Shown: positions 1 through 13,467 of the stretch, piece by piece | Position numbering within the stretch: the first letter of the stretch is position 1 | How the letters are laid out: each line of letters starts with the position of its first letter | Assembly: GCA_000349905.1 (NCBI GenBank) | Contig: KB722739.1 | Location: forward strand, 1,548,809 to 1,612,808 | DNA: 64,000 nt | Reading direction: 5' to 3' | From: Volvariella volvacea V23 | Taxonomy: Eukaryota; Basidiomycota; Agaricomycetes; Agaricales; Pluteaceae | Position numbers and translations under genes: made by a program | The notes under the pieces: model-generated | Told to the model about the DNA's origin: nothing | Database searches by the model: none | What the model saw: only the letters and a program-made list of their open reading frames with translations

Positions 1-50
1 TGTGCTCATTCAGGTATTATAATGCATATGCTCATTTTATTCGATTTTAG

Positions 51-1719
51 ACAGAATATGGGCTTCTTTGCACCGCAAGGTGTTGTCAACCCCTTCCTCC
101 AGCGGCAAATGGCCACAGGGCAGCCATTCGTACAAGCACAGCCAACGGGTTTCGTACAACCACAAGCACCTACAGGCGCACCTAATCCATTTATTTTGAA
201 TGTACAACCAGCCCCGCAACAACAACCTCAATTGGGCACTGGTCATCGGCCGTTCTCGTCCTATCTCCCTGCTCAGGCGACTGGCATGTTTCCTCTTCAG
301 CAAGCTCCAACTCAGCAACAGCAATCTCCATTCCTTCAGCCCCAACCGACAGGCATCAATCCATTCAGGCCGACTACTGTGTTCCCTCAAGCGACAGGAA
401 TGCCAACCTTCGGTACAAATGCATTTGGCAGTGATTCTGCCATTCAAAATGCCAGTTTGAACGCCTTTTCGCCAACGGTAAATCAAGCGCAGGCTCCATT
501 CGCAAACCAGGTTCCAGCGCAAGGTCCATTTGCGAGCCTAACAGGTCAAGCACAGAATATGCAGAACGGTCAAATGCAGCAACCACCATTTGTGCAATCT
601 AATCCCCCTTTCGCTGCCTCCTTTGCGTCGTCTGCAACTAACCAAACCAACAGCCAAGGAGCCGGTAACCTTACCAGACCAGCATCCACTCCTCTAACAT
701 CAATGGTGCCATCTTCGAGTACAATCTCACCCCCGATAGCTCAACCAGTCAAGACTCATCAAACTGGCTCTAGAAATCCGTTCGGAAGGGTTGCCACTCC
801 CCCACCACCCGTGCCGAAACAGCCCACATTGATGGAGCTCGCAATGGGATTCAGCCAACAACAACCAAACGCGCTCCAGCTTCAGTCGCAGACGCAACCA
901 CAGCCCTCCACGGCAAATGGCTCCAACCCCTTTGGCAGTTTCAATTCTTTCAATACGGGCGCCCTGGCAGCTGGCGGAACAGACATGTCGAGCGTGGCTT
1001 CCGCTTTCGCTTTTAATACGAAGTCAACCTCTACCTCAACTTCAGCATCCAATCCGTTGAACCCACAGACAACTGCTTCAACTACCACAGATTCGACATT
1101 CTCTAGCTCACTATTTTCCTCCCTGTCCTCCCAACCCACGGGTGTAACGAACACAACCTCAACCTCAAGCAATCTCTCTCCAACACTGAAACCCCAAGCG
1201 ACTGGGTTTGGTGGAATCAAGCCATTCAAGCCATCCTCTTCTTTTGGTGCATCTTTGCTGGAATCCCTGCCACCAGTGCCTTCAGGCGGTTCCACTCCGA
1301 CCATTACTAGTCCCGCTAGCCCTTCCTCCGATACACCGACTACTAACGCAACAAGTCTTCTGACACCTCTTTCAGGGTTCTCGGCGCTGAACTCACAACC
1401 CACTGGGTTCAAGTCGAGTGTTGGCGTTGGATTGAGACCTCAGATGACAGGAAGCGTGGCCAATCCTTTCCGAGCGTCGATGGCAGGACAGGGAGCAGGA
1501 ACAGCAAGTGCGTTTGGATTGAGTGCGTTTGGGCAACAGGCACCACCCGTACCACCCTTACCAAATGCCTTTACTGGTGTGAGCGGCGGAAACTTTGGTA
1601 CCGGTCCTGGGAACGCATTTGGAGCATCAACAGGACAAAATCTGTTTGGTGCTCTGAATGCTGGGAACTCTACTGGGAGTCACAATCAGCAGCAGCCCCC
1701 TCAAGCATCTTTGATTTAA
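51..1719 (+). CDS. C-terminal exon of an endocytic clathrin adaptor (AP180/epsin-like), 5' part outside the window
   Basis: This is the last exon of a gene that begins before the window. It follows an intron ending in TTTTAG at 50 and stops at TAA 1717-1719. The visible 556 residues are low-complexity, rich in Gln, Pro, Ser and Thr. They carry six NPF tripeptides (as NPFLQ, NPFIL, NPFRP, NPFGR, NPFGS, NPFRA), which are ligands for EH domains. Eight motifs fit LxxQxTG or VxxQxTG (for example LPAQATG, LQPQPTG, LKPQATG, LRPQMTG), the phosphorylation motif of Ark1/Prk1 actin-regulating kinases. NPF plus LxxQxTG is typical of the disordered tails of fungal endocytic coat proteins such as Yap1801/2, Ent1/2, Scd5 and Pan1. 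The folded ANTH or ENTH domain that would decide between them is not in the window. Reading begins in phase 2 (AG|A). Confidence 0.72.
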
Positions 1720-2527
1720 TGAACCGCGGGATTGCAAATACTAAGTGGCAAGATTAGTGCAACCATGAGTTTGGTCAACCTTCCTTTATTTTTCGATTTT
1801 TCATTTATCCTTCTGCTTCGTTAGCTTGGATCCCCTGTTTCCCTCATACACGTTCGTTCGTGAAGATATCCCACTCGTTATTCCCTTTCCACTCCTTTAG
1901 TTCCCTCCGCTTGGCTCTTCTCTTTTCTTGCTCTATGCGTTACTATAGTACTTCACGGAGACGCATCGACACTGGTGCAAATATACGACTCTACCTAGGA
2001 CTCCACCTCCTCACTCTCAGTATCCGACATCCTTCTCCCCTCAAATTGGCAGCCTCCCTCTACCCTCTTTCATATCTTTACTTTTACGCTTTTCTATTGC
2101 ACATAATTGCCTGCCCGTTTGAAACCTACAACAGACTACACTCCTTCGATCGTCCTGGAATTGCTTTCATTTTTTACATGATTTCATTTTTTCGCCTCGC
2201 TAGCTAGTTTCATGGGACAGTCAATGTAGTTTTGAACCTTGCATGCGCCTGAGGAAACGTGTGTGATGCCAAATTACATTATGGTCAAGGTGGACGGGTT
2301 CAGCATCGCACCTTCTCAGTTCAACTTGATCAGCCTTGACTGATGCTCGGGTTGTTTGTTCTGATTTCAACTTGATCTTCCACACGCCCAGTCCAAGTCC
2401 AACTTCCTCAGCGCGTTCCTTGAGATTGCTGGAGTTGCGCAACAAACAACCCATAACCAGTCAGACTGCACTTGCCGTTTGCACTCAACAACACACGGAT
2501 TTTACGCGTCACACCACACTTTCCAAA
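1720..2527. other. Intergenic region between the adaptor gene and the NASP gene
   Basis: About 800 bases with pyrimidine-rich stretches (around 1780-1860 and 2090-2190). This suits the 3' UTR of the upstream gene plus the promoter of the downstream gene. I found no ORF with recognisable protein character, no tRNA and no repeat. Confidence 0.5.
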
Positions 2528-4361
2528 ATGTCCTCTTCGTAAGTCACAACTTCCAAACTCACGCACTCGCAGTGGCTCACAGTTCAACCCTTTCATTTCC
2601 GGTTCATCATTCGCATGCGCTCCTCGATGCATTGTTGCTCGACGCGAAATTCGTGTATTCAACGCGCCACCGTTTCAATGTGACCTAGGAACACCGACGA
2701 TAAACCCTCCACATCTACACCCGTCTCGGGAGAAACACCCACTCCAAACACGACGAACAACCAGGCTCAATCAACGGTCATCACAAAGGACGCGAAAGGA
2801 AGCTTTGGATCGGGGTCGACGCCTACTGAAGTGACTGTGGAAAGCTCAGTTGAAAAGGCTAAGCGCGCCTTCGCGTTAAAAAAGTATGAGCAAGCAGTGG
2901 AGCATTATGCCACAGCTCTTGAATTGATGTAGGTGGCTTTCCCTCGCGTTCAGTCTTCGCGTTTATTACTTCGCCCTGCCGCGAACATCGACGCATTTGC
3001 GTGCGCGTTATTTGGCTTATCTCAGTGGCACCGTGCACCCCTGTTTCCATGAAAGGATTATCGGTACTGACCTGTCTTTTTATCTTCACTAAATAGGACT
3101 AAAAAGGTCGGGGAGTACGCGCCTGAAGCCGCAGACTTGTATTTTGCATACGGAAAAGCGCTGCTCGAGAATGCGATATCCCAAAGCGGGGTACTTGGAA
3201 AGGCAGAACCAGAAGAAGTCCCTGAAGAGGATTCCAAGCGTATGTTTCATCGTTCGTAACGAATGTGATTGCGGGCTCATTTGTGTGTATATTTCGTTAG
3301 CATCTGTAGGGAAAAGTGGAGGCCCTGTATTATCTTTCTCGGGTGATGGGGAAGAGGAGGACGAAGTCGTTGACCTCCTTGAGCACGCTAACAAAGTAAT
3401 GGCTGAAGGAGACGAAGATGAAGAGGAAGAAGAGGAAGGTGAACCAGAGGATGACTTCAACGCAGCCTGGGAGGTGCTGGACCTCGCTCGTGCAATCTAT
3501 GAAAAGCAGACTTCACAGGACAAGGACGATGTGGATGAACTCAAGCTGAAATTGGCAGATACCTATATTGCTCTCGGAGACGTTTCTCTAGAAACAGGTG
3601 GGTTTTTGTGTTCTTAATAGAGACGGGCTTTCAACTTAATTGTTCCCTCGATTAGAAAAATTTGATCAAGCTATTGCAGATTTCGAGGCAGGCCTCAAAC
3701 TCAAGGAACAACTGTTACCCATTTCCTCTCGTCAAATTGCAGAAGCACATTACAAACTTAGTATTGTTCTGGACCTCACATCAGGCAGACTTTCAGAGTC
3801 CATCGTGCATGCAGAGAAGGCATTAGAGAGTGTCGAGCATCGGCTGGCAGAGTTGAGGGATGGATTAAATGGGCAACTCCCTCCGTTCACAGAGGACACT
3901 CCACCATCGGATGCGAAGGGTAAAGGGAAGGCTACACATTCGCGACTAGTGAAGGATATGGTGCAAAAAATGACAAGGAGTCAAATGGAGGCAGAACTCA
4001 AAGAGTTGGCTGAACTACGAGAGGACCTTGCGTTAAAGGTAGGACTATATTCGTGGCGACGCCTAGATGTGTTGACCGCGTATGTGACCAGGTTGACGAA
4101 CTCAAAACGACACCAAGCGAGAACTCACAAGCTACGGCGCCGGCTCTTGCTGCCCAGGCATTGGATCAGGAACTTAATGTTAAGCCTGCTGGCGCCGAAA
4201 CACCCACAGTCGTGAACGATCTTACTTCCATGGTCAAGAAGAAAAAGAAGAATCCCGACGAATCGAAGACTGGAAAACGTAAGGCTGAAGGAGAAGTGGA
4301 GCATTCCTCGCCTACAGAGAAGAAACTCAAATTGGACTCGGAATCTACACCCCTGTCATGA
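2528..4361 (+). CDS. NASP/Hif1/Sim3-type histone chaperone with SHNi-TPR repeats
   Basis: Six exons: 2528-2538, 2689-2928, 3097-3239, 3310-3597, 3656-4038, 4092-4361, giving 444 codons with all phases agreeing. The first exon is only 11 nt. A disordered Ser/Thr/Pro-rich start is followed by a TPR (KYEQAVEHYATALEL) and the family signature AADLYFAYGKALLENAI. An acidic block (EGDEDEEEEEEGEPEDD) interrupts the TPRs, as in NASP, Hif1 and Sim3. A further TPR (EKFDQAIADFEAGLKLKEQL) and a Lys-rich C-terminus with KKKKK and KRKAE, a likely nuclear signal, follow. Family members bind histone H3-H4 and escort it, including CENP-A in Sim3, to chromatin. The choice of acceptor for exon 4 (CTGTAG, 3309) is set by frame, because the earlier TTAG at 3300 would create a stop. 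Confidence 0.9.
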
Positions 4362-4492
4362 ATAAAACTTTGGTCATGACAAGATAACTGCTCACGACAG
4401 GACATCTATTCCCCACAGAAAGTAATGTTATAAATGATACACTTCCCTGTTCTAGATTTTACGATGATATATGCTCGGGTGGAGGGGTGTTT

Positions 4493-6082
4493 TTAAATGA
4501 ATGGTACCGTTGTTGCACCAATTGGGGTATGCTTGTATTGCTTCTTTCCTGTCCCAAAGTCCCCAGCAATATGACCAGCTTGTCCTTTGCTCCTTAACAT
4601 ATACTTATAAATAACCAATCCTTCCAACCCGACCGGTCCACGAGCATGAATTCTCCCTGTAGCAATTCCAACCTCTGTACCAAAGCCATACCTGAATCCG
4701 TCGGCGAACCTGGTACTAGCATTGGCATAAACACCAGCCGAGTCGACACCGCGACAGAATGCAGAGATGGCTAAATCGGACTCCGTCACAATGGCGTCTG
4801 TGTGGTGTGAGGAATTTGAGTTTATGAATTGGATGGCAGCCTGTAATGAAGGAACGGTGACGACGGAGATTATATGCGTAAGGAATTCTGTTTTGTAATC
4901 ATCGGGTTGGACGGGTTTGACATGCGTGGAGAAGTTGGTGGGTGCCGGTGCTAGGGATTTTATGGCCTCAAGGGAGGGGCCATCGCAACGAAGTTCGACG
5001 CCTGCATTTAGTAGCGCTTGGGCTACCGCTGGCCAAACTGTCTGCAGCAGGATTTCATGAATGAGAAGGTTTTCGGCTGCATTGCACGCAGAGGGATAAT
5101 CGGTCTGTCCTCATCAGGGTCAGGGAGGCTAGATCATAAAGATTATAATCACTGACCTTTGAGTCTACGACGATCCTAATGGCTTTCTCCAGGACTGCAG
5201 ACTCGTCCAAATATACATTACACAGTCCGTCTGCATGACCCATCACGGGTATACGAGTGCTATTCTGAATACTCCTCACAAGGCTATTGCTGCCTCTTGG
5301 AATGACCAAGTCGATGTGTTGATCCAGCTGCAACAGTGATGAAACCTCTGCGCGAGTTTGTATCGTCTGAACGTAGGTGTCGGGAAGAGACGTTTTGGAT
5401 AATCCGGCGGAAATGGCTTTCGCGAGGAGGATGGTGGTACGATTTGATTCTTTGCCTCCCTTCAGAATGGCAGCATTCCCTGGTGAGATTCAGTGCATTA
5501 GACCAAACCACAGGAATTGAGAGGCTGCGTCACACCAGATTTGATAGCCAAAGCCGCAATATTGACCACCACCTCGGGCCTGGCCTCGAATATCACCAGC
5601 AAAACGCCAATAGGACAAGTTACTCTGTACAGCTCCAATCCATCGTCGAGTTCTGAGGCATATGTGACCTTTCCAGTAGGATCAGGGAGAACGGCTACAT
5701 CTAGGACACCTTGGAGCATTGAATCCCATTTATCTCCTTTGCCAAGATCTAGCCGCTTGAGTAGAGACTCTGACATGCGACCTGCATTCACTTCTACTTG
5801 AGCAGCCTAGTATGGTTGTAAGGGCGACATAAGCTAACTGATCAAGTACGGGCTAGAGCTCACCTGCAAGTCCTCTTTGTTTGCAGCAAGAATCTCATTC
5901 TTCAGATTGGCGAGTTCATTACGGATAGCATGGAGGGCTTTGATTCTTTCATCAGAGGGCACCAGTTGCGACTGCTCAAAAGCAGTTTTGGCTGCCTTTG
6001 CGATGTCTTCGGCGTTGACATTGGAAGCCATAAAGCTTTGCAGATCAGATTGACTCAGGGACTGTTTGTTATCTTGTCCCAT
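4493..6082 (-). CDS. PRO2: Gamma-glutamyl phosphate reductase (proline biosynthesis)
   Basis: Four exons on the minus strand: 6082-5864, 5806-5536, 5479-5157, 5104-4493, 474 codons. This suits the 417-456 aa of the bacterial and yeast enzymes plus a short N-terminal extension. Glutamate-5-semialdehyde dehydrogenase reduces gamma-glutamyl phosphate with NADPH, the second step of proline synthesis in the cytosol. Landmarks in order are CPIGVLLVIFEARPEV (cofactor-binding N-domain), GGKES, a segment HIDLVIPRGSN, and the catalytic cysteine in DYPSACNAAE. The C-terminus has GFGTEVGIATGRIHARGPVG, highly conserved in ProA. It is convergent with the NASP gene, 131 bp apart, and lies head to tail with ATP1. 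Confidence 0.95.
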
Positions 6083-6225
6083 TCAGAAAGGTTGATCAAT
6101 TAACCAATTCAGCCTTCTGCCGTGACATTCACAACAAATTATTCGCCAGAGGAAACGCGAATTTTCATTTTGGGAGGAATGCAGATAGTGTCATCAATAA
6201 TCTATGGTAGCTAGTCCTAAAATGC

Positions 6226-8417
<2,192 letters not shown>

Positions 8418-8607
8418 GGGGAAGGAGGTGGAGATGGAAAATGGGAAATGGGTATGAAGTTGTAGGGAAGTTTTCGGTTGCTCTCAAGTACCTCGGCCTT
8501 ACTCGGAATATTCAGGCGGAGATTGAATCCAGGAAATTTCGCGTTACCGAGGAACAACCCTTTCAAAGCTCTCTCCTTGTGTAAACATCAATTTCAGGCA
8601 GTGCGCC
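8418..8607. promoter_or_regulatory. Divergent promoter region between ATP1 and bL21m
   Basis: These 190 bases separate the start codons of two nuclear genes for mitochondrial proteins transcribed away from each other. They must hold both 5' UTRs and probably both core promoters. I see no clear TATA box. Co-regulation is an inference from position only. Confidence 0.4.
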
Positions 8608-9134
8608 ATGGCCAGCTTGATGAGATGGTGTAAGTGGAAATGTAATCCTACTGCGCGTGGTCATTTTCTAACGCGTAATATGCCAAAGCCTGTCAACTCC
8701 GCGCAGCCACGCGGGCCCTGCACACACAGTCGTCTGTTCCAGCCTCAACCGCCTCTGCTCTTGACCTCATACGTTCGCAACCGTCTCACTACGTCGTTGC
8801 CAATTTTGCTGGAAAGAGATATATCCTCACGCCACGGGATGTCCTGACTGTCCCTCATCTTCGTGATGTAAAAGTTGGCGACGTCCTGGTCCTCGATCAA
8901 ATACATGAACTTGGTTCACGCGAATACACGCTTCGTGGCAATCCAACTATACCCTCGTCAGCTGTCAAAGTTGAGGCCACCGTTCTCGAGCATACAAAGG
9001 GAGCTATGGAGTATGTCTTTAAGAAGAAGCGACGAAAGGGCTACCAAAAAACGATCAAGAACAAGCACCCTTATACACGGCTAAGAATAGGAAACATCGA
9101 CATAGCTACACCCACACCCACACCCTCCTCATAG
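8608..9134 (+). CDS. Mitochondrial large-subunit ribosomal protein bL21m
   Basis: Two exons, 8608-8629 and 8689-9134, 155 codons. The GTAAGT donor at 8630 and the AAG acceptor at 8688 give an Arg/Ala-rich presequence (MASLMRWSCQLRAATRA). The body matches the L21 fold: HYVVANFAGKRYILTPRDVL, then DVKVGDVLVLDQI, VKVEATVLEHTKG, and the basic C-terminal rRNA-binding segment KKKRRKGYQKTIKNKHPYTR. This last segment is the family hallmark (bacterial form: KRRKNYRRKQGHRQ-like). The tail PTPTPTPSS after RLRIGNI is a short Thr-Pro repeat not expected from the family. Confidence 0.9.
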
Positions 9135-9179
9135 CATTATGTGCATAGACTAGTAATTGTTAATGAATCGAGTAACTTG

Positions 9180-12100
9180 CTATATCTCTCCTTCTTCTGG
9201 AGTCTCTGCGCGTGGAGGAACGATTGGACCTTGTTTATCCACATCCATAGCATCATCGTCCTCGTCTCGGTCGTATCGTGGACGCTGGGAATAAAATAAG
9301 TTACGTGTACTGCCATTTCGTAGAATGAAGTACCTTTTCAGACCGTTCGTCTTGCAGTCTATCTTCATGATCCCGCCTATCTTTAGAATCTTCTGGGTAG
9401 GTAGACACGCTCCTCTCCCGCTCATATTTCCAATCTTCCCAGTCTCTGCCATGTCCATCATATTCGGACCTAGTTCCCTTGCGCTCCCTATCACGCTCTC
9501 TGCGACGGTCATCCTTATCGTCACGGTAGTGGGAATGCTTGGAACGGTATTCGCGGTCTTTCTCCTCTCTGTCACGCTCACGTCCATACTCCCTTGAAGA
9601 ACGATGGCCGTGCGAGTCATACTCTTCGTAACGGTGGTGGTGTCTTCCTCGACCATCTCTATCATACTCCTTGCCGCGATCCCTGTCGCGCTCACGTTCT
9701 CTGTCGCGTTCACGATCTCTGTCACGGTGGGCATCACGGTCTTTATCACGGTCTCGTTCACGTTCACGCTCGCGCTCTTTATCCTTATCCTTATCCTTCT
9801 CTCTATCTCGCTCCTTGTCACGTTCGGCTTCGCGGTAGTCGCGCGGTGGCTCCTTGCGCTTTCGACTAGTCACCGAGCCACCATCTTCGGAACCAGCCTC
9901 ACGAAGGCGTTCCTACGATCAGACATAGTTGTCAATTCATGAAGCGATTGATTGTGCAGCGTTAATCAAGGCCAATAGATACCTTTTGTCGTTTCACAAA
10001 CTTTGCGAATGCAGCCCGTTTCCCTTCTTCATCCTCCAATGCCTTGTACTCAGGCAAGTGCTCCATGAAAGGAACGGCCTATTCAATGATGAGAGAAGTG
10101 GGCTACCGAGAACATGCACGCACGCACCTGCTCATATGTTAAATTAACGTCGAGTGCTTCAGGTAACTTCTTTAATGCATATCGGAGGTCGTCCTGCAAA
10201 TGGCGTTGTCGGCGCTCCGCTTTACGCTTCTCTTCTGCCAAGCGTTTTGCTGCTTGGTCTCGGAGCTACAAGTAGTGAGGTCAATTATGAGTGATTACCT
10301 AGTGAAAAAGGAGACTCACCGATTCAAATACTTGTCGAAAATCTTCAGGCGATAGTTGAACAGCAATATCAGTTGCACTATCCTGGACTATCTTTGAGAA
10401 TTCTTCGAAAGTCGTCTCAATCCCCACGGAAAATCCCTTTTCCTTACTCTCTCCATCTTCGGTTTGACTTGATGACGTGCTCGGAAGGCTGGAGTTATAT
10501 TGCTTGATTACCTCTTCGATCACAACAATCTTAGCGTCAAGTTGTTGGTCCAGAGCATCAACGGCATCCCAGAAGAGTTCGAGTGGATTGGAACCAGGTT
10601 TTCCCAGCATTTTTAGGTAGCGCTCATCGTCTTTGAAGAGAGGATATACCTCCTTCCACTTGCTACGAGCCACAATCTTCTGTTCTTGGACGAGACCTTG
10701 CAATAATTCCTGAATGTACGGGCTATGAATAGCAGGAATCCTTATTTCGCCAGTCATGACTCACTTTGAACGCCTCGCGGGCCTTCCTCTCCTCCCTCGT
10801 TTTCTCCACTTGTGCCTTCCTCATCTGATCTTCAAATTCTCGTTCGCGAACTCGGCTGTAGTCTTCGAATGCCAAAAGGATGTCCAATGTCGGTAGCTTA
10901 CGAAGTTCCGGATCTACATTCCACTCTTCAGACTCAGTGACTAGACTATGCGCCGTCTTCCAGCGAGTAGTAACATCGACATTCAGCTGCTTGAAGAGAG
11001 AGACGACCTTTGACACGCTGCGGGCACGGGCAGTTCTGGTTTCTTGCTGTAAAGGACTTAGAACACAGTACAGAATAAGAAATTGATGGATACTCACGAC
11101 TTCGCGCTGCTTTAACTCGGCAACATACTCCTCGAAAATTAATCGACGCTCAGCCTCAATCCTGGCTTGTTGCCAAATCGGGTGCTGAGCAAACAATTTA
11201 TCGGCGGTGGGGAATGTAGTGTAATGGAAGACATTTGGATTTCCCTTGAGCATATTCCTGATAGCAGGTCGCAATCGTGCAAGGCGTTCCTCCTTCTCCT
11301 GCTGTTCCTTTGCTCTCAAGCCGTTTGTATACTAAATAGCATTAATGCATGTGATCAGTTGACAATGGTGACACAACCTACCTTTTCCCAGCAAGCTTTC
11401 TTCTCTGCGAGGGTATTGAGAGCCTTATATAGTGGGTCAGTGATAATGGCACGCATCGTTTGATCCCAGGTCCAGGTGGCATCGACTCCAGCCTTTTTTA
11501 ACAGGTGCGTAAATGCTTTCTCCCCTTCTTCCAGAGTGGCGAATCCATTGTGGGGAATAACAGGATCATCTGGAAGATTGGGCCTTGCAGGAAGGATGCC
11601 ACTGGGCGTCATTGGTAATGCCCCAGTGTGCGCGCCAATTGCGAGTTGGGTGCCATTCTGTGTAGACTGAGAAGCGGGGTTTGATGAGGATGCTTCAGCG
11701 CCTCCTATTGGTACAATAGCACCTTGGTTTGCCCCTCCCAATGGGGTGAGCCCCGGGCCAGTTATCCTTGCCGGTCCGCCACTGTTTGGCTTGACCTGAG
11801 TATTTTAGTTGTGGTAAGGATGATAAAGCTTACACTGTTGCCGCTTGTGCGCCTGGCTTGCTCTCTTTCTCCACCTTTTCTAGAAGCAGCAGTAACTCAT
11901 CTGGCATATCCCATTTGGATTCCTTGGTATCCGTCTGCGCAAGGTCAACATGTCGTCCTCCCAAAAGAATGTGAAGAGATGCCTACATTATAGTAATATT
12001 TTCGACCATTAGAAAAGTACTCTTTCCACTTTGTCTGGTTCAAGGCCCGCTGCAATCCCAGGTCTAATCTTACTAGATCCACTTGAAATAAATTGATCGC

Positions 12101-12313
12101 GCACCTCAAATGGAGTTTTTAATTCTATGATTGGCATTAGTCCAAACGCGCAAGACAAGTCGGGACAGAAACAAACCATCTGGCTTCTCCCATACACTCT
12201 CCTTGGTACTGGTATTGAACCAGTAAGTCCGACCTTCAGGATTCCGATGTTCAGTCTGTGGAAAACTTGAGCGCAGTCCGTCGTGAATATGAAGCGAGTT
12301 TACACACCCACAT
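9180..12313 (-). CDS. PRP40: Pre-mRNA-processing factor PRP40 (WW-WW-FF repeats, RE/RD-rich tail)
   Basis: Thirteen exons: 12313-12308, 12255-12177, 12124-12105, 12049-11987, 11934-11836, 11795-11382, 11331-11098, 11046-10765, 10709-10320, 10265-10128, 10078-9983, 9912-9334, 9284-9180; 834 codons in frame. U1 snRNP protein Prp40/PRPF40 bridges the 5' splice site and the branch-site factor. Exon 1 is only ATGTGG, and its Trp is the first W of WW domain 1 (MWTEHRNPEGRTYWFNTSTK). WW domain 2 contains KWKEYFSNGRKYYYN and KESKWDMPDELL. A Gly/Pro/Ala linker leads into several FF domains (FTHLLKKAGVDATWTWDQTM; ELLQGLVQEQKIVARSKWKE). The last exons encode a long alternating-charge tail of Arg/Asp/Glu/Lys, like the C-terminus of animal PRPF40. 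It converges tail to tail with bL21m, only 45 bp apart. Confidence 0.93.
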
Positions 12314-13467
12314 GCCTTCTCAATTGATGCAACGAGGGCTATGACGAAACCTCAATTCGAAAGGAATGCCAAAGCTATTGAGTGGTGGGTGTCGTGATGA
12401 GGATTGCAAAGCTAGCGCAGGCTACTTTATTTGCACCTGTTGGCGAGGACTGGTTGGGTCACACCAAGTAGTGATGCGCGTGACAGATGCACCACATTTC
12501 CTGGTAAAGGGGCTTTTGCATGATAAAATACACCAGTTCGAAGGGATGATTCACGAGATACAGTCCTCTTAGTAACAAACGCAGTTGCACCCCAATAGAA
12601 ATCAAGTGTGTTGCAAATGACTTGGTTGCTGCACTATATCTTTGCGGCGCACTTGAATGGACATTTGCCCATCGGCGGGCCATCGCGGTGGAGCGCTCCG
12701 GTCTATTTGCATGTATTTTCCAAACGTTAATGGAACGTTCACCTTTGCTTAGAAGGTGATAAGCGCTGAAGCTGTGGAGACCTGGAGCTCCAGGTCCATG
12801 GCCTAGCTTATAACACAATGTGCTTCACTGCCGTCAGACTTGTCCGCGTGTATCGGGCACAATCATCTACCAGCAAGTCGACACCAATCAGGTAACATGC
12901 CTACCTACGTTTCCCAATTTCCACCGATGGAAGCCCAGTTCCATACCCAAATCTGACGTCAACTGCATTCCTCAGCTCGTCGAATGCGCACTTCCAAAGG
13001 AGGGTCTCTTTTGTTTTCTGATACCACGCTCCTATTATTATTGTCCTCTATAATTCATCACGACCCCACTGACAGATAAACTTAAAGGTGATTACTAGTA
13101 TACTCTCAGACGAACTACGCTGCATGTGGAAGTGCAAACCGATTGGATGCTTTGGCTCGTGGACGGCATGCACACGACCTGCTTCGCTAGCTCAGGCTTT
13201 ATAAGTGCACCATCTCGTCATGCTGTGACAATTGCGGGTAACTCCTCTCACCCTGCATGACTTCATTGGTGCAAGGACAAACTAAGCATCGACACGTTTG
13301 GAGCCTACACTGTGTGGGTAGTTAATGAAATGATGCAGGATTGAACCGGCCCTCCGCATATTGATTGGGATCGCCCACCAATCCAGTTAAATTCGGTTAT
13401 GGAAGGGGAAAGATGATGACAGCCCAATTCACTTGGATGGCAGTACTTCTCTCTTACCATCACACAC
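12314..13467. other. Long region without a supported gene
   Basis: About 1150 bases between the start of PRP40 and the start of the F-box gene. Short ORFs occur on both strands (for example 12459-12818 minus, 12820-13053 plus). None shows a domain, motif or plausible splice extension. I see no tRNA, no tandem repeat and no transposon ends. Confidence 0.45.

Noticed and set aside
882..1412. Minus-strand ORF of 176 codons opposite the adaptor exon
   Set aside because: Codon-shadow of a Ser/Thr/Pro-rich coding exon. It has no domain character and is read in antisense.
1860..2207. 115-codon ORF downstream of the adaptor gene
   Set aside because: Composed of pyrimidine-rich tracts giving Leu/Ser/Phe/Tyr. 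Looks like UTR and promoter rather than protein.
9604..9942. Hydrophobic plus-strand ORF resembling a membrane protein
   Set aside because: It is the antisense of the Arg/Asp/Glu/Lys repeats of PRP40, which automatically read as Val/Ser/Leu/Phe.
12459..13053. Short ORFs in the 1.1-kb empty block
   Set aside because: No recognisable residues or splice extensions. Expected by chance in DNA of this composition.
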